From assembly GCA_937880705.1 (NCBI GenBank), contig CALGRZ010000018.1:1-37831 (forward strand): a DNA stretch of 37,831 bases, read 5' to 3'. The notes under the pieces are model-generated. The model was not told the DNA's origin. It saw only the letters and a list, made by a program, of their open reading frames with translations, and did not search any database. Every line of letters begins with the position of its first letter. The first letter of the stretch is position 1. The DNA comes from an uncultured Alistipes sp. Lineage in GTDB: Bacteria; Bacteroidota; Bacteroidia; Bacteroidales; Rikenellaceae. Positions 1 to 7,454 of the stretch are shown here, piece by piece. The position numbers were made by a program, and so were the translations under genes.

Positions 1-62
1 GGAACAGTTGCCCGTTCACCGCATTTCGAGTGCGGCCCGATCGACCACTCCGGCACCTCTCC
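1..62 (-). tRNA. tRNA-Ser(CGA), 3' part outside the window
   Basis: Read on the minus strand from 62 down, the sequence starts with the acceptor strand GGAGAGG, followed by a D arm of class II type and a perfect 5-bp anticodon stem (CCGCA/TGCGG) enclosing the loop CTCGAAA, so the anticodon is CGA (serine, UCG codons). The long variable arm starts at about position 18 and runs off the left edge, so the T arm and 3' acceptor strand are not visible. A TAnnTTTG promoter box lies just upstream. Identity is firm; completeness cannot be judged. Confidence 0.93.
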
Positions 63-74
63 AATTCCGAGGTG

Positions 75-82
75 CAAATATA
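75..82 (-). promoter_or_regulatory. -7 promoter box of the tRNA-Ser gene
   Basis: TATATTTG on the minus strand matches the Bacteroidetes primary-sigma -7 consensus TAnnTTTG. It places a transcription start at about 68-70, a few bases before the mature tRNA 5' end at 62. No good -33 TTG is visible. Confidence 0.6.
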
Positions 83-169
83 AGAACTTTTTTGTAATGT
101 TGTACATCTTAGATCTATATTTTTTATCTTTTCGCACTATTAATCGTATATAATGTTAGGTAATTTTGT

Positions 170-177
170 TACCTTTG
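170..177 (+). promoter_or_regulatory. -7 promoter box for the secreted protein gene at 195
   Basis: TACCTTTG matches TAnnTTTG and lies 17 nt before the ATG at 195. Because the box lies inside the open frame that begins at 153, it argues that translation starts at 195 rather than 153. The -33 element is not evident. Confidence 0.55.
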
Positions 178-194
178 TGATAAATTTGCAACCT

Positions 195-1238
195 ATGAAG
201 AGAGTAGTTATAATCTATTTAGCGTTGCTGTGTCTATGCCCCTATGTGGCTATGGCACAGACAAAACAGCAGATAAAGGATGCTAAACGTCAGGCCAAGG
301 CACTTCAAGAGCAGGGCTGGGTATCCGACTCGCATCGTACAATAGAGTCATATCTTATTGAGTTTGCACAGCTCGAGGTCGAGAATGATGTATATATAGG
401 TCGTGCCGACGAGTGTGCCAACGACCGCATAGCAAAAAACAGTGCTCGCCGTGATGCCATGCGCTCGTGTGTCGAGGAGGCAACCATGGAGTTTGTGGGC
501 AGTGGCGAGGAGTTGGAGGAGAGGTCGGCAGATGACTTCACACAGGCTGTAAGCAGCGGCTTTGAGGGTCGTATCGCTGATGGCTTTCATGTCAAGTTTG
601 TGATATACAAGCGTCAACAGGGCAAGGTGTCGTGTCAGGCGTTCTGCTATGTCGCCCGTGACGAGGTGGAGCGTGCGCGTGAGGGTGCATACAACGAGGC
701 GCGTGGCGCGCAGCCCCAGCAGCCCTCTTCAGTAGCATCCGCGCCGGGCGGAGTGACACAACAGCTGCAACCTCAAGGTGGTGTGGCACCTGCCGAGGTA
801 GACAATGAGCCCTCGCTGCGCTCGTGCGACAAGCGGGTTAAGGTGGAGGTGCTCGGCTGTGAGCGAAACATCAACACCGTATTGTTGACATACCGAATCA
901 CCAACATCGGTTTGGGCGATATCGAGCAGTGGGGTATACACCCTCCGCGTCTGGGTACCATCGTCACGGGTGGCTACCGCACGGTGATATACGATGATAT
1001 GGGTAACGAGTACCCCGACTCCATGTTTACGTTCCGAGATAGGAGTGCCTCGGCCTCGACATTGCTATCTTCGCAGCTGCCTATGAATATCCCCTGCAAG
1101 GGCACTATAAGCCTAAGCAATGTACCTGCCGAGGCGAAGAGCATAAGTGTTATCCTCGGAGTGTTTGTCTATTGGCCCAACAACTGCAATCTTGCCGATA
1201 CGCGCATACTGTTCAACAACATCCCCATCAGCGAGTAA
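195..1238 (+). CDS. secreted protein of unknown function, 347 aa
   Basis: I do not recognise this protein with certainty. From the ATG at 195 it begins with a clear signal peptide (basic start MKR, hydrophobic core, probable cleavage after AMA before Q). An upstream ATG at 153 would put residues and the promoter box in front of the signal peptide, so 195 is chosen. Residues about 22-150 are helical and charged and resemble in general style the LPP20-like periplasmic proteins of Bacteroidetes. A Gln/Pro-rich linker (about 175-205) leads to a C-terminal beta-rich domain (about 210-345) that looks like an immunoglobulin-like sandwich. It is followed after 6 nt by another secreted protein, so the two are probably cotranscribed and act together in the envelope. 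Function is unknown. Confidence 0.8.
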   Translation: MKRVVIIYLALLCLCPYVAMAQTKQQIKDAKRQAKALQEQGWVSDSHRTIESYLIEFAQLEVENDVYIGRADECANDRIAKNSARRDAMRSCVEEATMEFVGSGEELEERSADDFTQAVSSGFEGRIADGFHVKFVIYKRQQGKVSCQAFCYVARDEVERAREGAYNEARGAQPQQPSSVASAPGGVTQQLQPQGGVAPAEVDNEPSLRSCDKRVKVEVLGCERNINTVLLTYRITNIGLGDIEQWGIHPPRLGTIVTGGYRTVIYDDMGNEYPDSMFTFRDRSASASTLLSSQLPMNIPCKGTISLSNVPAEAKSISVILGVFVYWPNNCNLADTRILFNNIPISE

Positions 1239-1244
1239 TGGCCT

Positions 1245-2192
1245 ATGCGTCTGCTACTGCTTATAGCACTTCTTCTTGTCGGCATTGAGGCGGATGCCCA
1301 GCAGCGCGGCCTTGTAAAGACGCAGGGGCGACTCATGGGTGATGGCTCGGTGCGTGCGGGAAGGCCTTTGAGCGAGGTGGCCATATTTGTGGAGAATGGC
1401 AACAGCTACATCACCGATGCTGACGGGCGTTTTACGCTCTCGGTGCCGGCCTCGGGCGAGTATAGGCTTACCAAGGTGGTGAAGAGTGGCTACCGTCTGC
1501 TCGATCCCGATGTGTTGCGTTGCAGGTTTAAGTATTCGCCCAATACCCACTACATCATCCTCTACACCCCCGCAGCCGACCAGAGCTCGAAGCTCGAGGC
1601 GCAGCAACGTCTTAACAAGGCTCTTGAGCGACAGGTCGAGGAGCTGCGCAGTGAGGTGGATAGCCTGCGCCGACAAAATGTGATATCGGAGGAGCGTTAT
1701 GCGGAGGTTTTAGGCGAGCTGGAGCGTGAACGCCAGCGTGGCTACGAGGCTGTGGAGGCCGTTGCCGAGGGTATCGCCGCCACCGACTTTGATGCCAGCA
1801 GCGAGTTGGAACGTATGTTCTCGGTGTCGATACTTCGTGGCGACATCATCACTGCCGACTCGTTGTTGCGCGCCTGTGGCGATATTGATGAGGATATTGA
1901 GCGATTGGATGTGTTGCGTGGCGAGGGGCAGTGTAGCGATGAGGAGGTTGCCGATAGGGTGGAGGATATAGCCCAGAGGTGCTACCATCGTCACCAGATT
2001 AGTGTGCTTACCATGCAGCCGGATTCGGCGGTCTACTACCTTGAGCAGCGTGCTGCGCTCGATCCCGAGAACAGCAGATGGCAGCGTGATGCCGAGCGTC
2101 TGCGCTCGCGCTATGAGGCTGCGGCAGAAGAGTTGCGCAACGACTATCGCAGCCGTCAGGAGCAGCTGCGCCAGAGGTTCCAACGCAGGTAG
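1245..2192 (+). CDS. secreted carboxypeptidase-regulatory-like / coiled-coil protein, 315 aa
   Basis: A signal peptide (MRLLLLIALLLVG, cleavage probably near ADA-Q) precedes a short beta domain at about residues 25-110. Features such as 'GRPLSEVAIFVENG', 'TDADGRFTLSVP' and 'YRLTKVVKSGYRL' are typical of the carboxypeptidase regulatory-like (transthyretin-like) fold. Residues about 118-165 form a strong heptad-like coiled coil, and the C-terminus (about 275-315) is a second very charged helix ending in arginines. A middle segment with a 'YYLEQRAALDPEN' stretch resembles a TPR-type helix pair. Codon use matches its neighbours. It lies 6 nt after the preceding secreted protein, so they are likely one operon. 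The precise role is unknown; a periplasmic or outer-membrane-associated scaffold is a reasonable guess. Confidence 0.8.
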   Translation: MRLLLLIALLLVGIEADAQQRGLVKTQGRLMGDGSVRAGRPLSEVAIFVENGNSYITDADGRFTLSVPASGEYRLTKVVKSGYRLLDPDVLRCRFKYSPNTHYIILYTPAADQSSKLEAQQRLNKALERQVEELRSEVDSLRRQNVISEERYAEVLGELERERQRGYEAVEAVAEGIAATDFDASSELERMFSVSILRGDIITADSLLRACGDIDEDIERLDVLRGEGQCSDEEVADRVEDIAQRCYHRHQISVLTMQPDSAVYYLEQRAALDPENSRWQRDAERLRSRYEAAAEELRNDYRSRQEQLRQRFQRR

Positions 2193-2211
2193 AGCAGGTT
2201 GTTTAAAACAG

Positions 2212-2246
2212 TGGGGCTGTCACAACGTAATAGTTGGACAGCCCCA
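2212..2246. terminator. bidirectional terminator between convergent genes
   Basis: A perfect 10-bp inverted repeat, TGGGGCTGTC / GACAGCCCCA, separated by 15 nt, lies between the 3' ends of the secreted-protein operon (plus) and pgi (minus). T-rich and A-rich flanks are short, so terminator strength is uncertain. Confidence 0.6.
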
Positions 2247-2269
2247 TTGTCATTCAGTGTGTTATGGCG

Positions 2270-3601
2270 TTACAGGCGCGCCTTGATAGCCTTCGACTCC
2301 TCCTCGTAGCCGGGCTTGTCCAGCAGCGCAAACATATTCTTCTTGTAGGCCTCCACGCCGGGCTGGTTGAAGGGGTTCACACCAAGCAGGTAGCCACTGA
2401 TGCCGCAGCCCTTCTCGAAGAAGTAGAGCAGCTGGCCGATGGTGCGTGCGTCGATGCGCTCGATCTCGATAAGCATGTTGGGCACACCGCCGTCGACATG
2501 TGCGATGCGTACACCCAGCTCGGCCATCTTGTTGATCTGCGACAGACGCTTGCCGGTGAGGAAGTTAAGACCATCGAGGTTGGCCTCGTCAGCCTCCACC
2601 TTAACCTCATACTTCGAGTTCTTCACCGAGATGATGGTCTCGAAGAGTGTGCGCTCACCCTCCTGGATATACTGACCCATAGAGTGGAGGTCGGCCGTGA
2701 GTGTCACGCTGGCAGGAAAGATACCCTTACCCTCCTTACCCTCCGACTCGCCATAGAGCTGCTTCCACCACTCGGCGATATACTGCAGCTTGGGCTCATA
2801 AGAGCCGAGGATCTCGATCTTCTTACCCGCCTTGTAGAGCTCGTTACGCACAATGGCATACTGCGCTGCGGGGTTCTTCTCGATGGGCGTAGACTCGCCA
2901 CACAGCAGCTCCATCTCGCGGGCACCCTCCACGAAGGCATCCACGTCGACACCCGCTACGGCCAGGGGCAGCAGACCTACGGGCGAGAGTACCGAGTAGC
3001 GGCCACCCACGTTGTCCTCGATGACGAAGGTGGGGTAGCCCTCCTGTGTTGCGAGGGTCTTGAGTGCGCCACGGGCCTTGTCGGTGATGGCCACGATGCG
3101 CTCGGCAGCCTCGGCCTTTCCGTAACGCCTCTCGATCTCGGCCTTGATAAGGCGGAAGGCGATGGCGGGCTCGGTGGTAGTACCCGACTTCGAGATTACG
3201 ATGGCTGCGATAGAGTACTCCTTGACAGCATCCATAAGCTCATAGGTGTAGTCCTCGGAGATGTTCTCGCCGGCAAAGAGGATGGTGGGGTTGTCGTGGC
3301 TCTTCTTCAGACTCTCAAACGAGTTGGTCATGGCCTCCAGTACCGCCTTGGCACCGAGGTATGAGCCACCGATGCCGATGCAGATGACCACCTCGGCCTT
3401 TGAGCGCAGCTTCGCAGCTACGGCCTTAAGCTCCTCGAGCTCGCCATTGCTGATCGACGAGGGGAGGTTTACCCATCCCAGGAAGTCGTTGCCGGCACCT
3501 TCGCCGGTGTGAAGCAGTGAGTTGGCGCGCTTGGCGGCAGCCTGCATATCATCGGTGATGGTCACGCCCGAGTGGGCGGCGTTGAATTTGATAAGTTCCA
3601 T
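2270..3601 (-). CDS. pgi: glucose-6-phosphate isomerase
   Basis: Interconverts glucose 6-phosphate and fructose 6-phosphate in the cytoplasm (glycolysis and gluconeogenesis). The 443-aa product is of the short type usual in Bacteroidetes and Firmicutes. Visible signatures are the sugar-phosphate-binding '[11 protein letters not shown]' near residue 80, the PGI signature '[17 protein letters not shown]', '[16 protein letters not shown]', and the C-terminal '[16 protein letters not shown]' with '[13 protein letters not shown]'. The frame stays open upstream to 3967 but that extension is arginine-rich, out-of-family and overlaps gpsA; the start is therefore ATG 3601 (MELIKFN). It lies 26 nt downstream of gpsA on the same strand, probably cotranscribed. 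With pckA elsewhere in the window it belongs to central carbon flux. Confidence 0.97.
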   Translation of the reverse strand: MELIKFNAAHSGVTITDDMQAAAKRANSLLHTGEGAGNDFLGWVNLPSSISNGELEELKAVAAKLRSKAEVVICIGIGGSYLGAKAVLEAMTNSFESLKKSHDNPTILFAGENISEDYTYELMDAVKEYSIAAIVISKSGTTTEPAIAFRLIKAEIERRYGKAEAAERIVAITDKARGALKTLATQEGYPTFVIEDNVGGRYSVLSPVGLLPLAVAGVDVDAFVEGAREMELLCGESTPIEKNPAAQYAIVRNELYKAGKKIEILGSYEPKLQYIAEWWKQLYGESEGKEGKGIFPASVTLTADLHSMGQYIQEGERTLFETIISVKNSKYEVKVEADEANLDGLNFLTGKRLSQINKMAELGVRIAHVDGGVPNMLIEIERIDARTIGQLLYFFEKGCGISGYLLGVNPFNQPGVEAYKKNMFALLDKPGYEEESKAIKARL

Positions 3602-3627
3602 AAGCGTATTTCTTAAAGTGTTAATAA

Positions 3628-4632
3628 TTAGCGTAGTATATCTTTGATAGCCTGCATAGCATCGAATGCCGAGGCGTTGTTGTAGAGCACCTCCCACACC
3701 ATGTCGGCGATGGGCATCTCGATGTTGCGGCGCATGGAGCTGCGACGTATGCACTCGGCAGCGTAGTAGCCCTCGGCGACCATGGTCATCTCGTTCAGCG
3801 CGCTCTTCACCGAGCAGCCCTTGCCGAGCAGTGTGCCGAGGCGACGGTTGCGGCTCAGGGGTGAGTAGCAGGTGACGAGCAGGTCGCCCAGATATGCCGC
3901 GGCGTTGATGTCGCGGCCCTCGATGGGCACTGCCTCGTCGAGGAAGCGGCGCATCTCGGCGGCGCAACCCGCGATGAGCACTGCGAGGAAGTTATCGCCA
4001 TAGCGCAAACCTACGGCCATACCCACAGCCAGGGCGTAGACATTCTTCATGATGGCGGCACCCTCGACACCCAGCACGTCGTGCGAGAGGCTGCAACGGA
4101 AGTAGTCGTTGGCCAGCACCTCCGATACTATCTTGGCCGTGTCGCTATCCTCCGCAGCCACAGTGAGATAGGAGAGGCGGCACTGTCCCACCTCCTCGGC
4201 ATGCGAGGGGCCGGTGACCACCGACAGGTTCTTCATCGGCACGTCGTAGTAGCGGTTGACATGCTCGATGATGGTGAGGTAGTCGCCGGGGATGATACCC
4301 TTGACGGCCGAGACCACTATCTTGTCGTGGAGGCTCTCCGTGAGGGGCTCCATAAACTTCTTGAAGAAGGCCGAGGGCATAGCCAGAAATACGATGTCGG
4401 CATCGCGCACCACGGCGTTGATATCCTGTGAGGGGGTGATAAGCGAACGGTCTATGTCGCACCAAGGCAGATACTTTGAGTTGCGGCCGCGACGCTCTAA
4501 CGAGGCGAGGATGTCGGGGTTAAGTACCAGCCAATCAACATGATGTGCGTTTGTGGTCAGGGTCTTGACAATGGCCGTAGCCCAGCTGCCGTAGCCCACC
4601 ACTGCACACTTGGGTCTTTTTGCTGTATCCAT
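3628..4632 (-). CDS. gpsA: NAD(P)H-dependent glycerol-3-phosphate dehydrogenase
   Basis: Reduces dihydroxyacetone phosphate to sn-glycerol 3-phosphate, the backbone precursor of phospholipids. The 334-aa protein has the N-terminal Rossmann motif '[11 protein letters not shown]' (about residues 11-21), the NAD-binding region '[11 protein letters not shown]', the conserved 'VSAVKGI', the '[10 protein letters not shown]' motif, the catalytic-lysine segment '[11 protein letters not shown]', and the C-terminal '[20 protein letters not shown]' signature. Length and motif order fit the family. The first glycine-rich element reads GYGSWA instead of the more frequent GxGxWG, a minor substitution seen in Bacteroidetes members. 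Pgi follows 26 nt downstream, so both are likely on one transcript. The divergent upstream region is shared with mreB. Confidence 0.96.
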   Translation of the reverse strand: MDTAKRPKCAVVGYGSWATAIVKTLTTNAHHVDWLVLNPDILASLERRGRNSKYLPWCDIDRSLITPSQDINAVVRDADIVFLAMPSAFFKKFMEPLTESLHDKIVVSAVKGIIPGDYLTIIEHVNRYYDVPMKNLSVVTGPSHAEEVGQCRLSYLTVAAEDSDTAKIVSEVLANDYFRCSLSHDVLGVEGAAIMKNVYALAVGMAVGLRYGDNFLAVLIAGCAAEMRRFLDEAVPIEGRDINAAAYLGDLLVTCYSPLSRNRRLGTLLGKGCSVKSALNEMTMVAEGYYAAECIRRSSMRRNIEMPIADMVWEVLYNNASAFDAMQAIKDILR

Positions 4633-4964
4633 AGAGGAGCAGTTTTAATCGTTGTTAAGCCTAAAATAAGCTGTCGGACGCCTCACTGAAAGAGCGGTGC
4701 TCGATGGCATCGGGTAGGGCAAAGCGTCATAATTATTTACAAAAATAGATAAAAAAAGTGAAAAAATTGCAAAATCTCCATATCTTTTTCCTATCTTTGC
4801 CGTTGTATATGCGCGCGTAGGTGTAACCGGTGGGCTATTATACTCTATATCAACGCTATACGATTGAGGTGGTGGCACGAGGCTCGGAACCCGAAAAAAG
4901 CGTCGCGCTTCGCACCATTTTTAGGAGTAGAACCAGACAAAACGAAAATAAATAGAGTTAAGAT
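4633..4964. other. divergent gpsA-mreB intergenic region
   Basis: This 332-bp gap holds the mreB promoter (separate entry) and a leader of about 160 nt before the mreB ATG. In the leader a short perfect hairpin AAGCG-tcg-CGCTT (about 4898-4910) is followed by CGCACCATTTTT, which might act as a weak attenuator; this is speculative. A clear consensus promoter for gpsA on the minus strand was not found; only a poor ACGCTTTG box near 4727-4720 is present. No open reading frame with family character was seen. Confidence 0.5.
4767..4799 (+). promoter_or_regulatory. promoter of the mreB cell-shape operon
   Basis: TTG at 4767-4769 (-33 element) and TATCTTTG at 4792-4799 (-7 element, perfect TAnnTTTG) are separated by 22 bp, slightly more than the usual 19-21. 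The predicted start near 4806 gives a leader of about 160 nt before mreB. Confidence 0.65.
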
Positions 4965-5993
4965 ATGGGACTTTTTTCACTTACACAGGAGCTGGCTATT
5001 GACCTTGGTACGGCCAATACGCTCATCATGCACAACGGCAAGGTCGTCGTCGACGAGCCCTCGATCGTTGCGCTCAACATTAAGACCGGAAACCTGATGG
5101 CCATCGGCCACAAGGCTCGAATGATGCACGAGAAGACAAACCCCAACATCCGCACCATACGACCCCTGAAGGATGGCGTGATCGCCGACTTTGAGGCTAC
5201 GGAGCTGATGCTGCGCGGCCTCATCAAGAAGGTGAGCGCAACGCGCGGTATGTTTGCCCCCTCGTTGAGGATGATGATATGTATCCCTTCGGGCTCGACA
5301 AATGTCGAGATACGCGCCGTGAGGGACTCGGCACAGCATGCCGGAGGTCGCGAGATATACCTCGTCTTTGAGCCTATGGCCGCAGCACTCGGTGCCGGCC
5401 TCGACGTGGAGGCTCCCGAGGGCAACCTCATCATCGACATCGGTGGCGGTACCTCGGAGATCGCATGTATCTCGCTGGGCGGTATCGTATGCTCGGAGTC
5501 TATCAACGTGGCAGGTGATGTCTTCACATCGGATATCCAGAACTACATCCGTCAGCAGCATGGCATCAAGATCGGTGAGCGTACTGCCGAGGAGATCAAG
5601 TGCGCCATCGGTGCTGCGGTGCCCGAGTTGGAGAACGAGCCCGATGACTACATCTTCACCGGCTCGAACATGCTCACCTCGCAGCCCCAGACCGTGACGC
5701 TGAACTATAGCGAGATCGCTTACGCCCTCGACAAGTCGCTCGTCAAGCTGGACAATGCCCTGATGAAGGTGCTCGAGGAGATGCCCCCCGAGTTGTACTC
5801 CGATGTGGTGAAGAATGGTGTCTACCTCGCAGGTGGCGGTGCCCTGATTAAGGGCCTCGACCAGCGACTCTCGAAGAAGTCGGGCTTGCCCGTGCACATC
5901 GCCGAGGATCCGCTGCGCGCCATCGCCCGCGGTACGGGTATCGCACTGAAGAACATCGGCAACTTCTCATTCCTGATGGGTGGCGAGAAGTAG
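4965..5993 (+). CDS. mreB: rod shape-determining protein MreB
   Basis: Actin-like ATPase that forms membrane-associated filaments and directs lateral-wall peptidoglycan synthesis. The 342-aa product starts with 'LTQELAIDLGTANTLIM' (phosphate-1 motif, with an N-terminal membrane-contacting stretch MGLFSL), and carries 'DEPSIVAL', 'IRPLKDGVIADF', 'LVFEPMAAALGAGLDV', the phosphate-2 motif 'LIIDIGGGTSEIA', 'SINVAGDVFTSDIQNYIR' and the adenosine motif 'GVYLAGGGALIKGLD'. Length is normal for the family. It is the first gene of a run with mreC, mreD, mrdA and rodA, the standard elongasome set. A hairpin lies between it and mreC, suggesting that MreB may be made in excess over the downstream proteins. 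Confidence 0.98.
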   Translation: MGLFSLTQELAIDLGTANTLIMHNGKVVVDEPSIVALNIKTGNLMAIGHKARMMHEKTNPNIRTIRPLKDGVIADFEATELMLRGLIKKVSATRGMFAPSLRMMICIPSGSTNVEIRAVRDSAQHAGGREIYLVFEPMAAALGAGLDVEAPEGNLIIDIGGGTSEIACISLGGIVCSESINVAGDVFTSDIQNYIRQQHGIKIGERTAEEIKCAIGAAVPELENEPDDYIFTGSNMLTSQPQTVTLNYSEIAYALDKSLVKLDNALMKVLEEMPPELYSDVVKNGVYLAGGGALIKGLDQRLSKKSGLPVHIAEDPLRAIARGTGIALKNIGNFSFLMGGEK

Positions 5994-6042
5994 GATATGC
6001 TATTGATAGCTTCCTGCTATCTACACTACAAAGAGTTAGAAT

Positions 6043-6066
6043 AAGGCTGTCCATGGGCAGCCTTTT
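6043..6066 (+). terminator. terminator-like hairpin between mreB and mreC
   Basis: AAGGCTGT and GCAGCCTT form an 8-bp stem (one G-T pair) around the loop CCATGG, followed by two further T. It lies 50 nt after the mreB stop and 15 nt before the mreC ATG. It could be a partial terminator or an RNA-processing site; readthrough must occur if mreC has no promoter of its own, and no TAnnTTTG box is seen in this gap. Confidence 0.5.
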
Positions 6067-6080
6067 CAAAATGAAAAGAG

Positions 6081-6920
6081 ATGCATCGACTCATTGAGTT
6101 CATAAAACGTGTGTACGTCATTCTGCTCTTCATCCTCTTGGAGGGTGTGGCACTGATGCAGTATGCCAACTCCACACCCTATGCCGAGGCGAAGATACTC
6201 TCGCGCACCACGGCTGTGGGAGCTGCCGTAAGCGGTGCGGTGAGTGATGTGGCCCACTTCTTTGCGTTGCCCGACGAGAACAGCATGCTCACGGCGCGCA
6301 TTGCCGAGCTGGAGCAGACCCTCGACCGCGAGCGTGGCCTGCGCCCCAGTGGTGGAGCCTTGGACGAGGAGCGATTGGCCGACCTCAACTTCGACGATGT
6401 GCAGTATCGCTACTACCCCTCGCGTGTAGTGTCGCTCACGACAAACCGTCAGCGCAACTACATCGTCGTGGATAAGGGCGAGAGGGATGGCATAAAGCGC
6501 AATATGGGTGTCATAACCCCCGACCGCAAGCTGGTAGGCTATGTAGTCTCTACGTCGAGGCGTTACTCGGTGGTGTTGCCACTGCTCAACACCGAGTTTG
6601 GCATTGGTGGCCGCATCGTGGAGAACAACTACGCCTGCTCGATACGTTGGTCGGGCAGCTCGGCACACTATGTCGAGGCACAGGATATCTCGACCTATGC
6701 CGAGCCGCATGAGGGCATGGCCGTGGAGGTCAGCTCGGAGCGTCTGCCCCAGGGTGTGCTCATAGGTCATATCGAGGAGTACACGCACAACGCTGCCAAG
6801 ACCGCCTACTCGGCACGTCTGCGCATAGCGGCAGATATGTCGACGCTCGAGAATCTGCTCATCGTGGAGAATACCCACTATGGCGAGATTGAGGGCCTCC
6901 TGGAGGCGATGGAACAATAA
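6081..6920 (+). CDS. mreC: rod shape-determining protein MreC
   Basis: Bitopic inner-membrane protein whose periplasmic domain links MreB/MreD to PBP2 and RodA. The 279-aa product has a single N-terminal membrane span at about residues 9-27, a periplasmic coiled coil at about 62-85 ('ENSMLTARIAELEQTLDRE'), then the two-barrel MreC core with 'RVVSLTTNRQRNYIVVDKGERDG' type features, 'NMGVITPDRKLVGYVV', and the C-terminal 'SSERLPQGVLIGHIEEY'. Size and order fit MreC. The start at 6081 is preferred; a nearby ATG at 6070 is in another frame and soon stops. It is followed 18 nt later by mreD. Confidence 0.95.
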   Translation: MHRLIEFIKRVYVILLFILLEGVALMQYANSTPYAEAKILSRTTAVGAAVSGAVSDVAHFFALPDENSMLTARIAELEQTLDRERGLRPSGGALDEERLADLNFDDVQYRYYPSRVVSLTTNRQRNYIVVDKGERDGIKRNMGVITPDRKLVGYVVSTSRRYSVVLPLLNTEFGIGGRIVENNYACSIRWSGSSAHYVEAQDISTYAEPHEGMAVEVSSERLPQGVLIGHIEEYTHNAAKTAYSARLRIAADMSTLENLLIVENTHYGEIEGLLEAMEQ

Positions 6921-6938
6921 AAATCGTAGACCCCGAAA

Positions 6939-7454
6939 ATGTACAAATATAGCTCATACATATGGCTCATCGTAGCGGTGTTGCTCCTACAGATATTTCT
7001 GTTGGACAACCTCTCGATAGCCCTCTGGCTGCGCCCGATGATCTTCCCGCTGGTGGTACTGCTGCTGCCGATGGAGTGGAGGTCTATATGGGTGCTGCTT
7101 GCCACACTTGCGGTGGGTTGTGTGATGGATCTTGCGCTGGGTGGCGCGGGACTCTATACCGCCTCGTTGCTGCCCCTGGCCATACTGCGCCCCACGATCA
7201 TCTACCTCACCACACGTCGCCAGCAGGAGCCCGGTGACCAGCAGGAGCTGCTCGCGCGCCTCGGCCTGCGACAGATGATGCTCTACATGGTGGTGGCCCT
7301 TCTGGTGCACCACACCCTATACTTCATGCTCGAGACACTCTCCTTGGCGCAGCCGCTGTTGCTCGTGGCAACCATCCTTGCCAGCACGCTCTGCAGTGTG
7401 GTCATTGCCTGGCCCATTGTTCGTCTGTTCCTCTCTAAAATCGTGGTTAAGTGA
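6939..7454 (+). CDS. mreD: rod shape-determining protein MreD
   Basis: Small polytopic inner-membrane partner of MreC. The 171-aa product is almost entirely hydrophobic, with about five membrane spans and the family-like segment 'AVGCVMDLALGGAGLYTASLLPLAILRP'. Sequence conservation in MreD is low, so position between mreC and mrdA is the main support along with size and topology. Its TGA stop overlaps the start of mrdA (TGATG), showing translational coupling. Confidence 0.92.
   Translation: MYKYSSYIWLIVAVLLLQIFLLDNLSIALWLRPMIFPLVVLLLPMEWRSIWVLLATLAVGCVMDLALGGAGLYTASLLPLAILRPTIIYLTTRRQQEPGDQQELLARLGLRQMMLYMVVALLVHHTLYFMLETLSLAQPLLLVATILASTLCSVVIAWPIVRLFLSKIVVK

Noticed and set aside
2234..3364. 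Long plus-strand open frame (376 codons) opposite pgi
   Set aside because: It is antisense to a fully conserved pgi and has no family features; the GC-rich third positions keep the opposite frame open.
3602..3967. N-terminal extension of pgi to 565 aa
   Set aside because: It overlaps gpsA almost entirely, is arginine-rich and outside the family length; the conserved start is at 3601.
4805..4964. Riboswitch in the mreB leader
   Set aside because: No known riboswitch core was recognised; only one very short hairpin is visible.
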